A DNA stretch of 46,237 nucleotides, from the NCBI GenBank assembly GCA_903936775.1, contig CAIZWU010000046.1, positions 1 through 46,237 on the forward strand, read 5' to 3'. Under the pieces are notes generated by a model that saw nothing but the letters and a program-made list of their open reading frames with translations, did not search any database and was not told the origin of the DNA. The stretch's first letter is position 1. Every line of letters starts with the position of its first letter. Both the position numbers and the translations under genes were made by a program. The stretch comes from an uncultured bacterium. GTDB taxonomy: Bacteria > Verrucomicrobiota > Verrucomicrobiia > Verrucomicrobiales > V1-33. Below, in pieces: positions 1 through 8,805 of this stretch.

Positions 1-1
1 C

Positions 2-337
2 ACCGTGCTCAGCCATCCCGGCCTGCATGCCGCCTTCGGACTATCCAGTCCGGTGCTGTGGCTGGGTTTTGTCTTTTTCATGATCCTCTTTGAACCGGTC
101 CAGACGGTGCTGGGCATTTTGAGTGGCTTGTGGAGCCGGAAACACGAATACGAAGCCGACGCCTATGCCGCCGGGGCCACCGGCGGCCCCGCCGACATGA
201 CCGCCGCCCTCAAACGCCTCGCCCGCGACACCCTTTCCAATCTCACGCCGCACCCCCTCACGGTTTTCCTGCACTACTCCCATCCGCCCATGATCCAGCG
301 GCTGGCCGCCCTGCGGAAACTCGAAACAACTCCATGA
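2..337 (+). CDS. M48-family peptidase, C-terminal fragment (5' end outside window)
   Basis: The reading frame is open from the first bases, so the start lies upstream of the window. The visible part has a hydrophobic segment (about residues 15-38), then the motif EYEADAYA, which fits the third zinc ligand (ExxxD) of M48 (Ste24/HtpX-type) metalloproteases. The tail ends in HPPMIQRLAALRKL, a typical M48 ending. The HExxH active-site motif must lie upstream and cannot be seen. Family members are membrane zinc proteases that cleave prenylated or misfolded membrane proteins. The stop overlaps the next start (ATGA at 334-337), which suggests translational coupling to the zinc-ribbon gene. Confidence 0.8.
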   Translation, partial: TVLSHPGLHAAFGLSSPVLWLGFVFFMILFEPVQTVLGILSGLWSRKHEYEADAYAAGATGGPADMTAALKRLARDTLSNLTPHPLTVFLHYSHPPMIQRLAALRKLETTP

Positions 338-687
338 TCTGGGACCTCTATCAGCAGCAGGGCATCCACGCAGCCCAACGCACCGCCCAACGCGCCAGCA
401 GTAAAGCCGAGGATGCTGCGGCCGAACTGGCAAGGCTGAAACGCCAGGTGGAACACCTCACGCTGGTTTCCCAGGCCATGTGGGAACTGCTGCGCCAGCA
501 TAACGGCCTGACGGATGAACAATTGCGCGCCCAGGTGCTGGAGGTGGATCTGCGTGATGGGGCGGCCGACGGAAAAATCGCCGCTCAAACCCTCGTCTGC
601 GGCAACTGCGGCAACAACACCCACTCGCGGCGTAAACTGTGCGTGATGTGTGGTGAACTGGTGGAACGGCCCCATATTTTCGAATAA
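334..687 (+). CDS. Small coiled-coil / zinc-ribbon protein
   Basis: This 117-residue protein has a charged, Ala-rich helical segment (about 18-55), likely a coiled coil, and a C-terminal zinc ribbon with CxxC pairs at C89/C92 and C103/C106. The start at 334 overlaps the stop of the M48 peptidase gene by ATGA. A longer in-frame extension back to 130 would only run antiparallel codons through the peptidase gene and is rejected. No enzymatic domain is visible. A regulatory or adaptor role for the coupled peptidase is inference only. Confidence 0.7.
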   Translation: MIWDLYQQQGIHAAQRTAQRASSKAEDAAAELARLKRQVEHLTLVSQAMWELLRQHNGLTDEQLRAQVLEVDLRDGAADGKIAAQTLVCGNCGNNTHSRRKLCVMCGELVERPHIFE

Positions 688-725
688 ATCAATCTGGACC
701 CTCCGGAGGGAAGGAGCCGTCCCTC

Positions 726-752
726 ATCCGGCGGTTCCGCCAGGATTTTTTT
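726..752 (+). terminator. Rho-independent terminator after the zinc-ribbon gene
   Basis: Stem ATCCGGCGG pairs with CCGCC-A-GGAT (one bulged A) around a TT loop, followed by seven T residues. It sits 39 bases after the stop at 687 and ends the M48/zinc-ribbon unit. Confidence 0.7.
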
Positions 753-826
753 GAACAATCCAACGCCGGGAGTGGTTTGTACTTTCCGTCAGGTATTCTG
801 TCAGGCAGGATGGCCGTCCTGCCGTT

Positions 827-2983
827 ATGAAACCGATCCTGCTGATTTTCCTTCCGTCCGCCGGCGTCCTTGCCGGGTGGTTTTTGCGTCCTGCGCTCCA
901 ACCCGCGGCCGTGCTTTCCCCGGGGGCTGCGGAAGCAGGACTCCCGGGCGGCGGAATCATCCAGCCGGCCCCCGCCGCCAATAATATGGGTGCGGCGGCC
1001 ACTCCGGCTTTGGTGAAACCGGAAATCCTGCCCCTAATCAATGCCGGTGATCCCAAAGCCGCCATCAAATCCCTGCTCTCCTTTTCCCGGAGCGGAAAAA
1101 ATCCGCTTCGCACCCAGGCCCGCCTGTTGGCGTTTGCGGATCAACTCAGCCCCGCCGATCTGAAAGCGCTGGCCCTCGAAGCCAGCAATCAGCCGTCCAA
1201 CTACTGGGGCGGCGATTCCAAAGTGAAGGATATCCTTTTGGGCACCTGGGCGGAGGTTTCGCCGAAGGAAGCGCTCGCTTTTGTGATGGGCCCGAGCAGC
1301 CCTGCGACCCGTGAAGCACTTCCGGCAGTGTTTTCCCAACTGGCCATCACCGATCTGAAGGGGGCGGAGGCGGCGTTGGGGGCCCTCGGCGAAGGCCGCA
1401 AAAACGCCGCCTTGCGGGCGATGGCGGTCCGGGTGGCCCAGGACCGGCCGGAAATGGCGATCGCCCTGCTGGACCGGCAAAAAGCCCGGCTCGGCGACTT
1501 TTCCTACTATTCCGTCTTCAGTATCTGGTCGCGGCAGGATCCTTCCGGGGCGGCGGCCTATGCCGGTTCCCTGCCCGATGGACAAAAGCGCAGCCAGGCG
1601 CTCGGCAATATCGCGGAAGGCATGGCGCAGGACGATCCGGTGGCCGCGTTGGCTTGGGCAAAATCACTGCCCCGTGCCAGCGAAAGCCTGAACCTCGTCC
1701 GTACGGTGATCAGCAGCCTGGCGGAGCGCGATCCGGAAACGGCTTTGAGCCTGGCCCAACAACAGCCCCTCCGGGAGCAGCGGGCGCTGCTCGTCGGGAT
1801 CGCGTCCAAGTGGATGTGGTCGGATTCTGTTGGGGCCGTGGCATGGATCAAAACGATGGAGGACAATCCGACCCGTCAGGAATGTTTGTCGAACATGGCG
1901 TTAAATGCTGATTATTGCGGCGTCGGGGAGAATTTGGAAACGCTGATGTCCCTGCTGCCGAAAGGCAAAATGAGGAATGATGCCCTGAGGAACGTCTCCC
2001 GCAGCCTCGGATGGACTGACGCCGAAGGGACCCTTGCCTGGGCGCGGACCTTGCCTCAGGAGGATCAGGATTTGGTGATAGGCCAGCTCTCCGCCGGCAT
2101 CGCCGCGGCAGACCCGGAGAAAGCGGCGGAACTGGCGGCCGCCTTGCCGCCCTCCGCCGCTTCCGTGCAGGCGGCGGTTCGGGTCGCCTCGCAATGGGCG
2201 GAGAAAAATCCGCAGGAAGCCATCGCCTGGGCCGCCACCCTGGATTCCGAAAAAGCCCGTCAGGATGCCACCGCCGCGGCGCTTGCCCAGTGGGCCGACC
2301 GCGATCCGGAAAAAGCAGCGGGAGCCACCGGACAAATCGCCGACGAAAATGCCCGGCGCACCGCCCGGGAAAAAATTGCCGCCACCTGGGCGGAGAAATC
2401 ACCGGCCGAGGCGGAAAAATGGGCGGCTTCGTTGCCGGAAGCGGATCGTTACAGCGCTTTGGCCAGCGTCTGGAATGCGACCGCCACCGATGACCCCGGC
2501 AAAGCCGCCGCCAGCCTGGCCGCCGCCCTGCCTGGAGCCGAGGGGATCGAGTCCGCCACCAGCGGCCTGGCGGCTTCGGCCAGCACCATCGCCACGGCCT
2601 GGGTCAGTCAGAATCCTAACGCGGCGGCGGACTGGGCGACCCGGTTGCCGGAGGGCAAAGCGCGTGAGGCGGCCATGGGTGCCGTGGCCGATCAATGGGC
2701 GGGCACGGACACCATGGCCGCTTCCACCTGGATCAATCAATTGCCCCAGGGACGTTCCCGCGATGAAGCCGCGGCCAAGCTCATTGAAAAAATCACGCCA
2801 ACCGATCCCGCCGCAGCGTTCACCTGGGCCGCCAACATCCAGGACCCTGACCGTCAGCTGCAGAGTTTGAAGAGCACCATCAATGCCTGGAAAGTCTACA
2901 ACCCCTCGGCCGTCCGCGACACCCTCGCCAACTCCAGCCTCGACGAGGCCACCGTGGCCAAGTTGAATGCCGAGTTGAAATAA
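827..2983 (+). CDS. Signal-anchored protein of about 18 tandem 32-residue helical repeats
   Basis: This is a 718-residue protein. A hydrophobic N-terminus (about 3-20) looks like a signal peptide or membrane anchor and is followed by a Gly/Pro/Ala-rich linker (30-65). From about residue 141 to the end, 17-18 repeats of 31-33 residues follow the pattern WAxxDPxxAaxWAxxLPxgxxRxxA, with the opening W, the DP, and LP best conserved. This periodicity fits an alpha-alpha solenoid (TPR/HEAT-like in shape), but I cannot assign a named family. No catalytic motif is visible. The gene is monocistronic, between a terminator upstream and one just downstream, and converges on the filament operon. A periplasmic or surface scaffolding role is inference. 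Confidence 0.75.
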   Translation: MKPILLIFLPSAGVLAGWFLRPALQPAAVLSPGAAEAGLPGGGIIQPAPAANNMGAAATPALVKPEILPLINAGDPKAAIKSLLSFSRSGKNPLRTQARLLAFADQLSPADLKALALEASNQPSNYWGGDSKVKDILLGTWAEVSPKEALAFVMGPSSPATREALPAVFSQLAITDLKGAEAALGALGEGRKNAALRAMAVRVAQDRPEMAIALLDRQKARLGDFSYYSVFSIWSRQDPSGAAAYAGSLPDGQKRSQALGNIAEGMAQDDPVAALAWAKSLPRASESLNLVRTVISSLAERDPETALSLAQQQPLREQRALLVGIASKWMWSDSVGAVAWIKTMEDNPTRQECLSNMALNADYCGVGENLETLMSLLPKGKMRNDALRNVSRSLGWTDAEGTLAWARTLPQEDQDLVIGQLSAGIAAADPEKAAELAAALPPSAASVQAAVRVASQWAEKNPQEAIAWAATLDSEKARQDATAAALAQWADRDPEKAAGATGQIADENARRTAREKIAATWAEKSPAEAEKWAASLPEADRYSALASVWNATATDDPGKAAASLAAALPGAEGIESATSGLAASASTIATAWVSQNPNAAADWATRLPEGKAREAAMGAVADQWAGTDTMAASTWINQLPQGRSRDEAAAKLIEKITPTDPAAAFTWAANIQDPDRQLQSLKSTINAWKVYNPSAVRDTLANSSLDEATVAKLNAELK

Positions 2984-3014
2984 AGGCCGGGCTGCCAGCG
3001 GGGATTCGACGAGG

Positions 3015-3040
3015 GCCGGGGGACGCCCGGCTTACTTTTT
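3015..3040 (+). terminator. Terminator of the helical-repeat gene
   Basis: Stem GCCGGG/CCCGGC with a five-base loop, followed by TTACTTTTT. It overlaps the stop codon of the convergent platform gene on the minus strand. Confidence 0.65.
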
Positions 3041-4273
3041 CAGGGTCTTGCTGTCAGGCAGAATGACCGCGCTGAGTCCGAAGATCGGGGAGTAGATGGC
3101 GTAGATGAGGAAACCGACCATCAGCCCGAGAATGATGATGGTGAACGGCTCCAGAATTTTGTCGATCTGATTGCCGATGATATCAAGTTCCTCCTCGTAG
3201 TCGTCGGCGATTTCCTGAAGCATGTCAGTGGAGGAACCGGTCTCCGACGAGAGTTGCATCAGACTGGAAATGGAGCGGCCGTCGGGACCGAGGAGGTGGG
3301 AATCGAGCAGGAAGGATTCGTGAAGACTCATGCCCTCCTCGACGCTTTTCTGGACTTTGAAGAAGAATTCCCGGTGGACGACGTTGGGGGCGGATTCGCC
3401 GGTGATGCGGAGGGCGGAGGAGATCCGCACGTTGGACTCGATCAGCATGGCGAGGGTGCGGAAAGAGACGGCGGCGGAGGCCTTGCGCACAATATTGCCC
3501 ACGGTGGGGAGGGTCAGGAAGAAACGTTGGGCGCTGGGGTTGCGGGAAATGTTGCCCCAGTTTTTGAGGAGCATGATGATCCCGATGATAGGGATGAGTA
3601 TCAAATAGGGCTGATGCAGCAGCATATTCGAGAGAGCCATCATGAACTTGGTGGCGGCCGGCAGGTCCGTCTTGAAGGTGCCATAGAGGATTTGGAGCTT
3701 CGGTACGAGGGTCATGCTCATGACGATCACCACGACCACGCCGATGCAGAGCACGATGACCGGATAGATCATGCCGGATTTTAGCTTTTTGATGATCTTC
3801 AGGCCTTTCTTCTGGCCGATGGCGATCCGTTGGCAGACTTCCGGCAGGCGCCCCGACTCTTCCCCGGAGCGGATCAGGGCGAGCATGGCGTCACCGAAGA
3901 TCGTGTTGTAGCGCGCCATGGCATCGCTGACTTTTTCGCCTTGGGAGACCTGATAAGCGATGTCGGCGATGATGCCTTTGAAGATGGGGGATTTGACGCG
4001 GTTGGCCTGAAGTTCGAAGGACTTGATGGTGGAGATGTTCCGTTCCAGACAGCGGGCGATCCCAGAGAAAAGATTGACCCGGTCATCCATGCTGGGCCCC
4101 TTCATGGACATTTTGTAAATCGCCTCGTCCGCTCCGGTGATATTGGAGATTTTGGCGACCTCGTTGGAAGCCTTGCCGGCTCCGACGAGGGCCTTGCTGT
4201 CGTCATCTGTGACCACGATTATATCTTCGCTGCGGCCGGAATTGACGTTGGTGAGGGTGACTTTTTTAATCAT
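3032..4273 (-). CDS. Type IV filament / type II secretion platform protein (PilC/GspF family)
   Basis: This 413-residue inner-membrane protein has two T2SSF domains (about 65-190 and 268-392) and three membrane segments (168-190, 222-236, 373-397), the standard PilC/GspF arrangement. The G-E-x-S-G-R-L-P motif (about 137-144) is typical of the family, and a shorter SSETGSS echo sits in the second domain. The family anchors the cytoplasmic motor and helps feed pilins into the filament. It is the last gene of the minus-strand operon, 12 bases after the preceding prepilin gene. Its first 55 residues are not recognisable. PilC and GspF cannot be told apart by eye, so no symbol is given. Confidence 0.9.
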   Translation of the reverse strand: MIKKVTLTNVNSGRSEDIIVVTDDDSKALVGAGKASNEVAKISNITGADEAIYKMSMKGPSMDDRVNLFSGIARCLERNISTIKSFELQANRVKSPIFKGIIADIAYQVSQGEKVSDAMARYNTIFGDAMLALIRSGEESGRLPEVCQRIAIGQKKGLKIIKKLKSGMIYPVIVLCIGVVVVIVMSMTLVPKLQILYGTFKTDLPAATKFMMALSNMLLHQPYLILIPIIGIIMLLKNWGNISRNPSAQRFFLTLPTVGNIVRKASAAVSFRTLAMLIESNVRISSALRITGESAPNVVHREFFFKVQKSVEEGMSLHESFLLDSHLLGPDGRSISSLMQLSSETGSSTDMLQEIADDYEEELDIIGNQIDKILEPFTIIILGLMVGFLIYAIYSPIFGLSAVILPDSKTLKK

Positions 4274-4285
4274 CGGGGACAGGAG

Positions 4286-4741
4286 TTAGCGGCGGGCCGG
4301 TTGGAGGCGGAGCGCGGGAAAATCGATGGAGGAAGTGGTTCCGGGAGCAGGGCTCCAGGTGACCCTGACGTTGGTCCGGTCCACGGTGTAGGCGTCGAAA
4401 CCGTAGTCGTCGCCCCCGCCGAGGGCGGCGGGGTTGTCGACGGTGGCCGTGGAAAGATTGCTGTCGAAGTAGTGGCTCATGAAGGAGACGGCGTCACTGT
4501 TGGGCTGGGCGAGGAGGTAGGCTCCTGGAAGGTCCCGGGGGGCGAGTTGCCAAATCCGGGCAAGGTTTTCCGCGTAGTTGATTGCGAAGGATTTTTGCTG
4601 GGTGACATCTTCAGCAATGGATTGGGTCAGGCTCAGTTGGGAGGCGGCGCCGATGGCCAGAGCGACGATGCTCATGGCCATCAGGATCTCCACGAGGGTG
4701 TAGGCCGGGGACGGCGTGCAGGCGGGGCGTCGGGATTTCAT
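4286..4741 (-). CDS. Type IV prepilin-like minor pseudopilin
   Basis: This 151-residue protein has a class III (type IV prepilin) signal: a short basic leader, then AYTLVEILMAMSIVALAIG, with the conserved Glu at position +5 of the mature part. The residue before the expected cleavage site is Ala rather than the usual Gly, which may slow or alter prepilin peptidase processing. A short globular part of about 120 residues follows. It lies between the large PilX/GspK-like gene and the platform gene, with 5-12 base gaps, so it is probably a minor pseudopilin of the same machine. It could also be GspI- or GspJ-like. Confidence 0.75.
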   Translation of the reverse strand: MKSRRPACTPSPAYTLVEILMAMSIVALAIGAASQLSLTQSIAEDVTQQKSFAINYAENLARIWQLAPRDLPGAYLLAQPNSDAVSFMSHYFDSNLSTATVDNPAALGGGDDYGFDAYTVDRTNVRVTWSPAPGTTSSIDFPALRLQPARR

Positions 4742-4746
4742 GGCGG

Positions 4747-6294
4747 TCAGAGTTTTCCGGTGAGGAAGGTTTCCGTCCAGGCAAGGCGGGGAGATAGCCG
4801 GAGGAGGCCGCGGGTATCGGTTTCCAGCTGGATTTCAAAGAGCTGCGGGGAGGCCGGGAAGTTCAGTGGCGAATCCGTCTGGATGCCGCCCACAAGGTTG
4901 ACGGTGGCGGCTTGGTAAAGGGGACTGGCCGAGGTGGCGTAGGTGATGTTGAGGGGAACATTCTCGGCGATGATGATCAGGCGCCAGGTGGGGCCGGTGA
5001 CCGGGGATTCGACAACGACGTTGACGGTATGGTTGATGGCCGGACTGCGGGTCGCTTTCTTGAGCGCCAGAATCATGGGGCGGCGGTTTTGGTTGCGCAG
5101 CCGGATGGTGGTGAGATTGCGGCCGGTGGGGGTGGCGTCCTGGGTGTAGACGACGGCAAAGGCCGGACGGAAGGGGGCATAGGAAGTCAGGTTGGGGCCG
5201 CTTTGTCCTTCGATGACGAGTTCGCTCAGTCCATTGGTTATCGAAACACCGGGAAGATCCGGAGTGGCCGAGCCGAGGCAGGGGGAGAGGGTGGCGATCC
5301 CGGTGGCACCAATGATATCCAGGCCGCGGGAGTCTGTCTTGTCGGTGATGCCGGTAGCCGCAATGGTGGAGGAATTCAGTTCGAGTTCGGACTTCAGGGA
5401 ATTGCTGGCATTGGTGGTGGAGGCATCAATGACGTTGAGCAGCCCAGAAAAGTCAGGGAGGCGCCAATCGGTGGAAACGGAAGGATTGGGATCGATTCCG
5501 ATATTGGGGTTGTTGATATTTCCGGAGCTGAGGGCCGTCCAAGGCAGATTGGAAACCAGCAGAGCCCCCCCGGCGATGCTGGCGGGGACGACGGTCAGGG
5601 GGACTTGCCCCGGTGAGGTGAACCGTTGGGAGCGGGCGGTATAGGCGGAGGCTGCAAGATTGGGTGCGAAGTGAACCACGCGGCCCTGCACCGCGACATT
5701 GCCGGTGACGGCAGGATTGGGCTGGTGGAGCACGAGCAGATCTCCGCCCAGGATGGGACTGCTGCTCCGGAGGTAGGCGCGGTAGGTCGTGGCATCATCG
5801 GGAAACTGCTGGGCGGAGCCGGCAAAGGAGAGCTGTTTATAGTTGGCGTTGAAGGTGAGGGTCTTGGAGTAGGGATAATCGTAGGTGGGGGAGAATCCGT
5901 TAATCCCGCCAATCCAGGAAATTGAGTCCAGGGCATAACCCCGCCATCCGGTGGTGGAAGGCCAATAGGTGTCGTCGATCAGGGTAGAGCCTTTCCAGAT
6001 GGCGGTGGTGCTGGTGGACCAGGCGGCGCCGTTGGAGCCGGGCGCTCCGCCGTCGAGGGTATCATCGCCATTGGCCGTGAGGACACGCGTCAGCATGTAG
6101 TCGCGGACCATCATTTCACTGTTGGCGGCGGCGAGGCGCTTGCGCGCCTGGTGTTCCTCCAGATCACTGACTCCGGCCCGCTGCTGGATCAGCAGAGCCC
6201 ACGAGGCAAAGCCGGCGGAGATCACGCCGATGAAGAGCAGGGCGAGGATCAGGGCACCGCCGCGGCGGGCGGAACGGGAAACGGTCGCGTGCAT
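4747..6294 (-). CDS. Large PilX/GspK-like pseudopilin
   Basis: This 515-residue protein starts with a basic leader (SARRGG) and a hydrophobic helix of about 24 residues that lacks the Glu+5, as is typical of GspK and PilX-type tip pseudopilins. The helix is followed by a coiled segment and a long periplasmic part of about 470 residues rich in Thr, Ser and Asn. Length and N-terminus together suggest a filament-tip component. It lies 12 bases after the upstream prepilin gene and 5 bases before the next one. The large middle region matches no domain I can name and could carry the specific function of the filament. Confidence 0.65.
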   Translation of the reverse strand: MHATVSRSARRGGALILALLFIGVISAGFASWALLIQQRAGVSDLEEHQARKRLAAANSEMMVRDYMLTRVLTANGDDTLDGGAPGSNGAAWSTSTTAIWKGSTLIDDTYWPSTTGWRGYALDSISWIGGINGFSPTYDYPYSKTLTFNANYKQLSFAGSAQQFPDDATTYRAYLRSSSPILGGDLLVLHQPNPAVTGNVAVQGRVVHFAPNLAASAYTARSQRFTSPGQVPLTVVPASIAGGALLVSNLPWTALSSGNINNPNIGIDPNPSVSTDWRLPDFSGLLNVIDASTTNASNSLKSELELNSSTIAATGITDKTDSRGLDIIGATGIATLSPCLGSATPDLPGVSITNGLSELVIEGQSGPNLTSYAPFRPAFAVVYTQDATPTGRNLTTIRLRNQNRRPMILALKKATRSPAINHTVNVVVESPVTGPTWRLIIIAENVPLNITYATSASPLYQAATVNLVGGIQTDSPLNFPASPQLFEIQLETDTRGLLRLSPRLAWTETFLTGKL

Positions 6295-6306
6295 GGCAGG
6301 GAAAAG

Positions 6307-7335
6307 TTAGTAACAGGGGAATTGGGGAACCACGAAGCAGAATGAGGTCTGGCCTTCGTGTTTGGCGTAATCGGCCTGGGGCAGTCCGGTGTAGGAACCG
6401 AGGGCGCTGCCCTTGAGCCGGGAAACGCCGGGGTCCGGCCACCACATCAGATAGAAGGATTGGTTGCCGGCGGCTTTCCATTTGGTGACGCCGGTTTCGA
6501 CCACATTGGTCCGGACGGCACGCTCGTAATGGACGAACGGCACGCCCACATCAGCCAGGAGGGAGTCCCGGAAGACCACATCGTAGAAATGGGTCAGATT
6601 GATGGTGCTGTTGCTGTTATCCCACGCATACCGCCGGACGGAGGCATGGACACAGGGCATGCCGGCGGAGTAGCGGGAGGTGTCCTTCAGATCCTTGAAC
6701 CCGATGTAATCAATTTCGTAGACCGTCCTCACCCAGATTTCAGTGGGTGAATTGGAAGGCCGGAGAATGAAGATGGAACCGTTGGTGACGTGGCTGGTGA
6801 CGGAGCCGGAGGTAACACGGTCTGCCGGGGCCCCCCGGTAGGAGAGAAAAACGTTGGCCCGGGTTTTGGTGCTGGTCATGCTGGGATCCTTCAGCAGATC
6901 AAGGAACTTCGCGGGGGTGTCATAGGAGGCGGGCTGCCAATAACCGATGGGATGGGTGGTGTCGCTGGGGAGGGTGAGGATGCCCTCCCGGATCTCATTG
7001 ATATTGCCGGTGCGGGGCAGGGCAAACACGGCCGAGCCGCTCTCCACATCCTCGTAGAAGAGGTTCCGCATCTGATTGGCCAGGGCGGAGCGGCCGTAGC
7101 TGGGCGCCGTGTAGCTGTCGATGGTGGTATCGGTGGTGCCGGGGAAAAAGTTGGTGGCGACGTTGCTGGTGAGGGCGACCTCCTGAAAGGTGGTGGAGCG
7201 GCGTTGGTTTTGGCCGACGGCCCGGAAGGCGAGGGCGGCGGAGGTGAAGACGATGGCGCAGAGCGAAGCTACGAGCAGGAGTTCCAGCAATGAAAACCCC
7301 CGGCAGGGGGAGCGGGTCGGGCGCAGGATTGGCAT
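6307..7335 (-). CDS. Type IV prepilin-like protein with large C-terminal domain
   Basis: This 342-residue protein has a canonical prepilin signal, CRG before FSLLELLLVASL, with Glu+5 and a hydrophobic helix to about residue 40. The rest, about 300 residues, is much longer than a major pilin (about 150), so a minor pseudopilin (GspJ/PilW-like in position) is more likely. It contains several aromatic-rich stretches but no named domain that I recognise. It sits 12 bases downstream of the PilP-like gene and 12 bases upstream of the PilX-like gene. Confidence 0.7.
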   Translation of the reverse strand: MPILRPTRSPCRGFSLLELLLVASLCAIVFTSAALAFRAVGQNQRRSTTFQEVALTSNVATNFFPGTTDTTIDSYTAPSYGRSALANQMRNLFYEDVESGSAVFALPRTGNINEIREGILTLPSDTTHPIGYWQPASYDTPAKFLDLLKDPSMTSTKTRANVFLSYRGAPADRVTSGSVTSHVTNGSIFILRPSNSPTEIWVRTVYEIDYIGFKDLKDTSRYSAGMPCVHASVRRYAWDNSNSTINLTHFYDVVFRDSLLADVGVPFVHYERAVRTNVVETGVTKWKAAGNQSFYLMWWPDPGVSRLKGSALGSYTGLPQADYAKHEGQTSFCFVVPQFPCY

Positions 7336-7347
7336 GGCCGGCGTCAG

Positions 7348-8187
7348 TTAGTTACCGGAGGGGACTGCCGGTTTGGGGCTGGATTCCTCCCACGAGGCTG
7401 GTTCCACAATGACGTCCGCTTCCGGCGCCGGGGTTCCTGAGGTGCCCGTGGAGGAGGATGCTCCGGGTGCCGGGGTAAAGGGGCTATCCGGGGCCAGCGG
7501 GGTGGTTTCCGCGGGGGAGACCAGCATCAGGGCGGCTTCTTCGGAAGCACTGAGCTCGGCAGTGCTGGTGGGGGGGATGCTGTCCATCAGCCCTTCCAGA
7601 TCGGGGGCCATCTTCTTGGGCCAGATCACTTTGCCGTTTTCATCGCGGTAAGTCATGGCGCTCGGATCATTGGTGCCTGCAGGCTGGGCGGCCAGCAGGA
7701 CGCCGACACGGGGTGTGAGTTCCACCAGTTTGACGATGCGGCGTGGGGCGCCTATTTCCGGGCTGCTACCTTCCACCCAGACAATCTCGACCTGTTTGTC
7801 CGTGACGCGGGTGACACGCAGGATTCGGGTTTGATTCTGGATGATGGGTTCGAGTTGGCGGCCTTCCTCGATGATCAGGTCACCGAGCAGGGCGCTGTAT
7901 TTACCCTGTGATTTGGTGATACCGGTGATTTTGAGCGAGTCGAAGACCCGGCGGATTTTGAGCTCTTCGGTTTCGACAGACTCGACCGCTTTGACTTCCT
8001 TGCTCTTGGCGCGTTCCGCGAACGGATTGAGCCGTTTGGAGTCCAATTTTTCTTCGGGCCGGTAGGAAAGTTTTTCTTCCGGCAGAATGCCGAGGTCTTT
8101 CAGTTGCTGGAGCTTGACCTCCACTTCCGCACGGGCGGGCAGGGCGGCAAGTGAGAGCAGGGGGATGAGGAGAAGGGAGAGTCTCAT
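7348..8187 (-). CDS. PilP-like periplasmic assembly protein
   Basis: This 279-residue protein has a clear signal peptide (1-20, ending PARA). A charged linker is followed by a small beta-rich region (about 80-165) containing GDLIIEEG and a VTRVTDKQVEIVW stretch, resembling the C-terminal fold of PilP/GspC. A Pro/Thr/Ser-rich tail follows. In type IV pili, PilP links the PilNO inner-membrane complex to the secretin. The assignment rests mainly on its place after PilM-, PilN- and PilO-like genes and on the fold pattern. Sequence similarity visible by eye is weak. Confidence 0.55.
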   Translation of the reverse strand: MRLSLLLIPLLSLAALPARAEVEVKLQQLKDLGILPEEKLSYRPEEKLDSKRLNPFAERAKSKEVKAVESVETEELKIRRVFDSLKITGITKSQGKYSALLGDLIIEEGRQLEPIIQNQTRILRVTRVTDKQVEIVWVEGSSPEIGAPRRIVKLVELTPRVGVLLAAQPAGTNDPSAMTYRDENGKVIWPKKMAPDLEGLMDSIPPTSTAELSASEEAALMLVSPAETTPLAPDSPFTPAPGASSSTGTSGTPAPEADVIVEPASWEESSPKPAVPSGN

Positions 8188-8198
8188 GGGGCAGGCGG

Positions 8199-8783
8199 TT
8201 ATTTGTTGGCTGCGGTGAGAGCGGAGCCGGCGGCTGGGGCGGTAGGCGGGATGACGGGGAGTTCCACCAGGAGGGAGACCTCGATATCGTTGGCGCGCTC
8301 GCCTTTACGGATTTCGACCGAGGAGATGCGGCTGGTGGGAAGTTCCCGCTCCACCATGGAAAGCATCTGGAGACATTTTTGATAGTCGCCCACCATTCTG
8401 GCCCGGCCCGCAGCCCGCTGGGTGACGAAAACGGACTCCTTGTTCGGGGCGAGGGGATTCATGCCCTGGTCAAAGAACACAATGTTGGGAATTCGTTTGA
8501 TGGTGGGGAGGAACGCATCCTTGGCTTTGAGTTCAGAATCGATTTTTTCGAACTCTGGAAGCCACATGCGGAAGTAGGTCCGCAGGGGGGCGGTGGTCTC
8601 CTTGGTTTTGGTGAGCACCATCAGGGCATTGGAGTGCATCTGGGTGGCGGTATTGAGCCTGGCTTCCGCGGCTTCGGCGGCTTCCTCGGCAGCCTGATGC
8701 TTTTTATGGAGCATGAGGACGCCCTGGCAGAACGCGATCATGACCGCAAAGAGGAGGACGCTGGCGAGGTGCTTCTGGTTCAT
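8199..8783 (-). CDS. PilO-like inner-membrane alignment protein
   Basis: This 194-residue protein has a short N-terminus, one membrane helix (about 6-24), a heptad-rich coiled coil (about 28-60) and a compact C-terminal domain. That is the PilO/GspM layout. The start was set at 8783, 22 bases after the PilN-like stop; the longer in-frame extension to 8960 would overlap the PilN-like gene by 155 bases and has no matching features. The family forms a heterodimer with PilN and aligns the platform with the secretin. Confidence 0.6.
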   Translation of the reverse strand: MNQKHLASVLLFAVMIAFCQGVLMLHKKHQAAEEAAEAAEARLNTATQMHSNALMVLTKTKETTAPLRTYFRMWLPEFEKIDSELKAKDAFLPTIKRIPNIVFFDQGMNPLAPNKESVFVTQRAAGRARMVGDYQKCLQMLSMVERELPTSRISSVEIRKGERANDIEVSLLVELPVIPPTAPAAGSALTAANK

Positions 8784-8805
8784 GGGAAAAGGAGATGAGT
8801 TAAAG

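Noticed and set aside
130..333. N-terminal extension of the zinc-ribbon gene
   Set aside because: It overlaps the M48 peptidase gene, is Arg/His-rich as a shifted frame would be, and the ATGA overlap at 334 gives a better start.
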